Shown here: in pieces, positions 26,804-30,458 of the stretch
Numbering within the stretch: position 1 is the first letter of the stretch
Layout: every line of letters starts with the position of its first letter
Assembly: GCA_946803715.1 (NCBI GenBank)
Contig: CAMPET010000104.1
Location: 150,672 to 181,129 of the forward strand
Direction: 5' to 3'
DNA: 30,458 bases
Source: Beroe ovata
Taxonomy: Eukaryota > Ctenophora > Nuda > Beroida > Beroidae
Notes under the pieces: model-generated
Database searches by the model: none
What the model saw: the letters and a program-made list of their open reading frames with translations, nothing else
Told to the model about the DNA's origin: nothing
Position numbers and translations under genes: made by a program

Positions 26804-29459
26804 TTATCAGTGTTTAGTACACTACAGTATAGTGTAATAGGAGTGGTTTTGTACTATTAACTATTAATATGTGTAGTTTTGTACTATAAACTTCATTGTA
26901 ACAACGACTCAATGCCGAACACATCTTGTAACAATGTAACTCACAATAATATGTAAAACTAACTAGTAAAACCAACTAGTATACATAATATGTAAAACTA
27001 CATTGTATACAATTATATTGAGTACATCTGTTATTGTATACGGTCTACATGGAAAACACGACAAGCGCTAATTATAACTGAATAATTCCACTTATCAAGA
27101 AGTCGGGATATTTAACAATGAGTATTATGTACATATTTTTCGGATTCTGTCTACCCTTCTTAGTGCTTTAGTGGCCAGTTGTACAAAGTTGACCAGCCCA
27201 CATTGGGCCCCTCTTACATGGCAATCTGCCAAGTACCAGCATTGCTCAATGACTCGCACCAATTATGTTCAACACGGTGAAATCAAAGAGTGTCATCATG
27301 AGCGCAGCTCAGGAGAAGGGTGAACGCCACATTGAAAATTCATCGCCCAAGTTGAGTTTCATTCTTGTTCATCTGATGCTCATTATTGTTCATTATTTTA
27401 TGTGCGGTTTGATTATAATCAGCCCCTTGCTGATTGATCTTGGTGATTGATAATGGAGTTGATGGGTTCATTATTTGAATTGAAAGCGGTATCAGTATCA
27501 CATCAAAGAGAGGAAATATGAATGATGAATTGAAACCAAGAAATTATTATGAGTTCCCAGTCTCTCAATGATTATCCAAAATAATGTAAGTATCAACATA
27601 AGGACCTAATTATGTTCCTGTTTGATAACAAATTTTTATAAACCACTGCGTACTGGCAACATACCAATCAATAAACAATTAAGGATATTCAAGTATGTGA
27701 CTTAATAAATTGAATTTTAGCCGATACTGATGAGCATAGAAATAGGACCAATGAGCATAGAATAAGGACTTCATTTTTAGTCCTCCATTTTCTTTTGGGG
27801 GCTTGTAGCCCCAAAAAAGTAGGGTCGGCCTTGGTTTTGTTGGGCTACAAACCCCCATTCTCTAGTTCTCTAATAAAAAACCTGATTCTGGAATTCCTCA
27901 AATGGATCTGTAGGCTGCATGTATGACGGCTGTAGGTGATCCCTGACTTTCGCCAACACTACTTTGAACAGGCCGGGGTACTTCCTGAAAATATTGGGTT
28001 TTTTAGGTTTATCAAGATTAGGATTTAGGTTATACGGGCGAGGTATACCTACTTTGAATTTGGTGGAAGGATAAGAGGCTAAATCAGATTGAGGATTTAG
28101 GTAATTAGGGTTAGAGAACTCGGGTTTTTTGGTGGACAGTTCGGTCACAACAGAGGTTATTGGTTAATTCATCAAGATTAGGATCTTAGGATTTAGGTTA
28201 TTGGGGTGACAGGTACAGGAATTATGGAATTAAGTTGAGAGACGTTTCATTTAATCTCTGTCCCCTTTAATCTAAACTAGATTGTTCGAGACATGATGTT
28301 TATGGTATTGATTAATCACGTATGCCAAAAAATCGCGTGAATCGTGAAAAATCATTAATTAATTAATAAAATTCGACCTTTAGATTATCAAAGTTAATCT
28401 TAGATTAAAATTTTTCCAAATTATGCAAAAAATGTTACGGTGAAATGTTGCAGAATTTGAGATAATAATAACATATTTTGAAATCCGTCGATCATTTGAC
28501 ATTTCAATCGAGCAGGTAAATATAATATATGATGTAAAATGATATTAAAACTTGAGCATATACAGCAAAAATGTCAGCTCAAAATCAGCTGCACCCGTCA
28601 CAGGAATAGGAGCATTATGTGACAAGTTAGGACAAGTTACGCATGACGTCATGGATGGTGTGACGCGTGACGTCATCTATACAAACCTGTTGACGTAGAA
28701 GAAGAATCCAGTAAAGAGGACAATGACGAAAAATGCAACACCGCATCCAATGAGCATATTCGTGATGTTCACGTACCTGTGGGAGAAGGGGGAGTGTTTG
28801 CTGGGGGGAAGTTTTAGGGAGTGCGTTCTAGGGAGTGTGTTTTACGGAGTTTTCTAGGGAGTGCGTTTTAGGAAGTGTTCTAGGGAGTGCGTTTTAGGAA
28901 GTGTTTTAGAGAGTGTTCTAGGGAGTGCGTTTTAGGGAGTGTTCTAGGGAGTGCGTTTTAGGGAGTTATACAACTAATTTTCAGGCGGCTGTTTAGGTAT
29001 AATTCGTGCAGTATGAATAATGGTATATCTGACTATTTATAAAATAGAGAGTTTCTCATGGCCCCCGTTGCTTCACACTGACAGTGATCTGTCAAGTTAG
29101 AAGATTGTTAAGTCACTATCTCAATATTATTTATCACAGTTACCAACGCCCACAGAAATATCATCATCGCTTACTGTTAGCTAAACAGCTAAACACATGG
29201 TTTAGTTCGTATGATATGGTGTCAAGATTTGTCAGTAACTATAGAGCGATAGGTAGTTCACTTGACGCTTACTACATTTGGTATCATCGAGTTTTAAAGA
29301 TTAAAATCGCTAAGAAACGCATACCTGGAGGTAGGTTCTTTAGGCAATAGTACTTGGCGGTGTGTGTGTGTGTGCGTGTGTGTGTGTGTGTGTGTCTGTG
29401 CGTGTCTGTGTCTGTGCGTATGTTTGTATGTGTTTATGTGTGTTTATGTGTGTCTNTGT

Positions 29460-29494
<35 letters not shown>

Positions 29495-30133
29495 CTCACT
29501 CTCTAGGAGAGCATGCCTAATCAAAATGTATGTCTCGCAGTTATTATCATAAGTTACAGCCAGTTTTCACTATCGTGCAATGCATCGGTTAACACCAAAA
29601 TCATTAAAATGACAAATTATCACGAATAATAAATCCAAATTGGCAACTAATTAATCCAAACTGACAGATGATTGATAACTAACCGGCCGATTTTGACTTG
29701 GAAGCAGCTGCTCAGTGGACCACTCCCGGCTTTAGTTGTCCATTGGAACCTCAGGTAGTAAGTTGTGGACNGTGTGTGTGTGTGTGTGTGAGTGCGCTCT
29801 CACTCTCTTGGAGAGCATGCCTAATCAAAATGTATGTCTCGCAGTTATTATCATAATATCATAAGTTACAGCCAGTTTTCACTATCGTGCAATGCATCGG
29901 TTAACACCAAAATCATTATAATGACAAATTATCACGAATAATAAATCCAAATTGACAACTAATTAATCCAAACTGACAGATAATTGACAACTAACCGGCC
30001 GATTTTGACTTGGAAGCAGCTGCTCAGTGGACCACTCCCGGCTTTGGTTGTCCATTGGAACCTCAGGTAGTAAGTTGTGGACTGTTGTAACCCGTCCAAC
30101 ACAAAGTCTGCCTTGTCGAATACTTGACGTGGC
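26273..30133 (-). CDS. FN3-containing single-pass receptor-like gene, 3' part (partial)
   Basis: Four minus-strand exons join in phase: 29996-30133, 28687-28776, 27882-27984 and 26273-26335 (stop TAG at 26273-26275). The first encodes the C-terminal half of a fibronectin type III domain (VLDGLQQSTTYYLRFQWTTK, then AGSGPLS, matching FN3 strands F-G). The second starts with an N-glycosylation site (NIT) and gives one transmembrane helix (MLIGCGVAFFVIVLFTGFFF). The third begins with basic RKYPGLFK and encodes the juxtamembrane tail, ending PTDPFEEFQNQ. The last encodes EEDLNIVYEFDGPGEVYYLS. The product is a type I protein with about 55 cytoplasmic residues carrying acidic and tyrosine motifs (DPFEEF, VYEFDG, VYYLS), plausible for endocytic or kinase-adaptor signals. 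Upstream exons lie beyond the window. I cannot name the family; FN3-rich receptors such as SORL1-like or phosphatase-like proteins are options. Confidence 0.78.
26336..27881. other. Last intron of the receptor-like gene
   Basis: About 1.5 kb. It contains the rest of duplication unit 2 up to about 26803, AT-rich sequence with actagt/acattgtat motifs, and at 27797-27856 an inverted repeat whose arms (gggggcttgtagcccc and gggctacaaaccccc) differ at one position. A plus-strand frame at 27265-27450 (61 codons) ends in a hydrophobic stretch but has no supporting context, so it is not called. Confidence 0.5.
27985..28686. other. Intron between transmembrane and tail exons
   Basis: About 700 bp of AT-rich intron on the minus-strand gene. 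Near its 3' end, at about 27990-28200 on the plus strand, imperfect repeats of atcaagattaggatttaggtta occur. The minus-strand reading frame is open through part of it (to about 28148), which only extends the tail exon's frame; the acceptor at 27985 defines the exon. Confidence 0.5.
28800..28968. repeat. Minisatellite, ~25-bp unit (tctagggagtgcgttttagg)
   Basis: Six to eight imperfect copies of a unit built from (t)ctagggagtgcgtttta and gggagtgt/aggaagtgt variants, just upstream (in transcription sense) of the transmembrane exon. Confidence 0.85.
29360..29490 (+). repeat. (TG)n microsatellite with an undetermined base
   Basis: Two long GT tracts with interrupted TGTGTC/TGTTTATG repeats between them and an N at 29456, inside the intron between the FN3 and transmembrane exons. 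Confidence 0.9.
29492..30082. repeat. ~305-bp near-tandem duplication carrying part of the FN3 exon
   Basis: Unit 1 (29492-29770) and unit 2 (29796-30082) are nearly identical, differing by an 8-bp insertion and a few substitutions, and are separated by an N at 29771 and a GT tract. Unit 2 includes the 3' part of the FN3 exon plus donor. Unit 1 repeats this as 29684-29770, with the same peptide from STTYYLRFQW onward (one difference is synonymous, ACT/ACC), but has no acceptor. Confidence 0.92.
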
Positions 30134-30174
30134 CTGGGGTTCGGGAAGTCATGTTAACACCATTATACGTCAGA

Positions 30175-30223
30175 GTGTTACCATGGTAACACCATGATAC
30201 GTCACAGTCTTACCATGGTAACA
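30175..30223. repeat. Palindrome pair gtgttaccatggtaacac / cttaccatggtaacac
   Basis: An 18-bp perfect palindrome at 30175-30192 is followed by a near copy ending about 30225. Both lie in the intron just upstream of the FN3 exon acceptor on the minus strand. Confidence 0.7.
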
Positions 30224-30368
30224 CTTCAACCGCAGTAAGCTGTTACCATATTTACCAAAAATGCATTCTGTTTTCAGATAACCCTAATTACCTATTGCTA
30301 GAATAGTACCTATAATTGGTATTCGATTTGCACTACCAAAGTAAATGTTGCTACTGCAGCAACACTCG

Positions 30369-30458
30369 GACACACACAATCACACACATACACACATACA
30401 CACATACACACACACACACACACACATACACACATACACATACACACATACACACACA
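30369..30458. repeat. (AC)n microsatellite at the window edge
   Basis: Imperfect CACACATA/CACACA repeats run to the end of the window. No coding segment is seen between the palindrome pair and this tract. Confidence 0.9.

Noticed and set aside
29084-29350. 88-codon plus-strand frame
   Set aside because: It lies inside the intron of the minus-strand receptor gene, in AT-rich sequence with no homology signal.
29364-29552. Cys/Val repeat protein frame
   Set aside because: It is the translation of a TG microsatellite.
30178-30223. Repeated palindromes as a CRISPR-like array
   Set aside because: There are only two copies, without regular spacers, in an animal intron.

Overview
The window is nuclear DNA from an animal with compact, intron-rich genes. 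Exons are mostly 80-300 bp with GT..AG introns, dinucleotide microsatellites are frequent, and the proteins are metazoan in type (a golgin with a GRIP domain, a LITAF-domain protein, a METTL7-like methyltransferase, an FN3/transmembrane receptor tail). Short intergenic spaces and many introns of about 80-150 bp fit an invertebrate, perhaps an early-branching one such as a sponge or cnidarian. The species cannot be fixed from the sequence.

Layout. (1) 22-945 (+): last four coding exons of a METTL7/TMT1-like SAM methyltransferase. (2) 1253-20747 (+): a complete gene that I reconstruct with 40 phase-consistent coding exons, about 2,223 aa. It is almost entirely coiled coil and ends in a GRIP domain; its N-terminal region and overall length match GOLGA4 (golgin-245). 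Intron 4 contains a LITAF-domain gene on the opposite strand (2270-2653). Intron 8 contains a 379-codon open exon (6274-7422) that splices in phase into exon 9 but is cut off from the upstream exons by an in-frame stop directly followed by ATG. (3) 21607-22887 (+): a single-exon type II membrane protein resembling DUF6492 putative glycosyltransferases. (4) 25300-30133 (-): the 3' end of a receptor-like gene, with an FN3 half-domain exon, a transmembrane exon, a cytoplasmic-tail exon and a terminal exon that is present twice.

The golgin, the LITAF protein and possibly the type II enzyme all belong to the Golgi/endosome system, but nothing beyond proximity shows that the genes act together. The right-hand third is mostly non-coding and repetitive. 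It holds a ~950-bp and a ~305-bp near-tandem duplication; each has a single N at its internal junction, so they may be merged haplotypes rather than real duplications.

The points most worth following up are the stop-start alternative exon of the golgin, the second copy of the golgin N-terminal vesicle-capture motif, the CACGTG hairpin and 21-bp in-frame minisatellite at the exon 6 acceptor, and the previously unannotated minus-strand receptor tail with its duplicated last exon. I found no clearly new biological system. All calls rest on reading the sequence and remembered family features; no database search was run.
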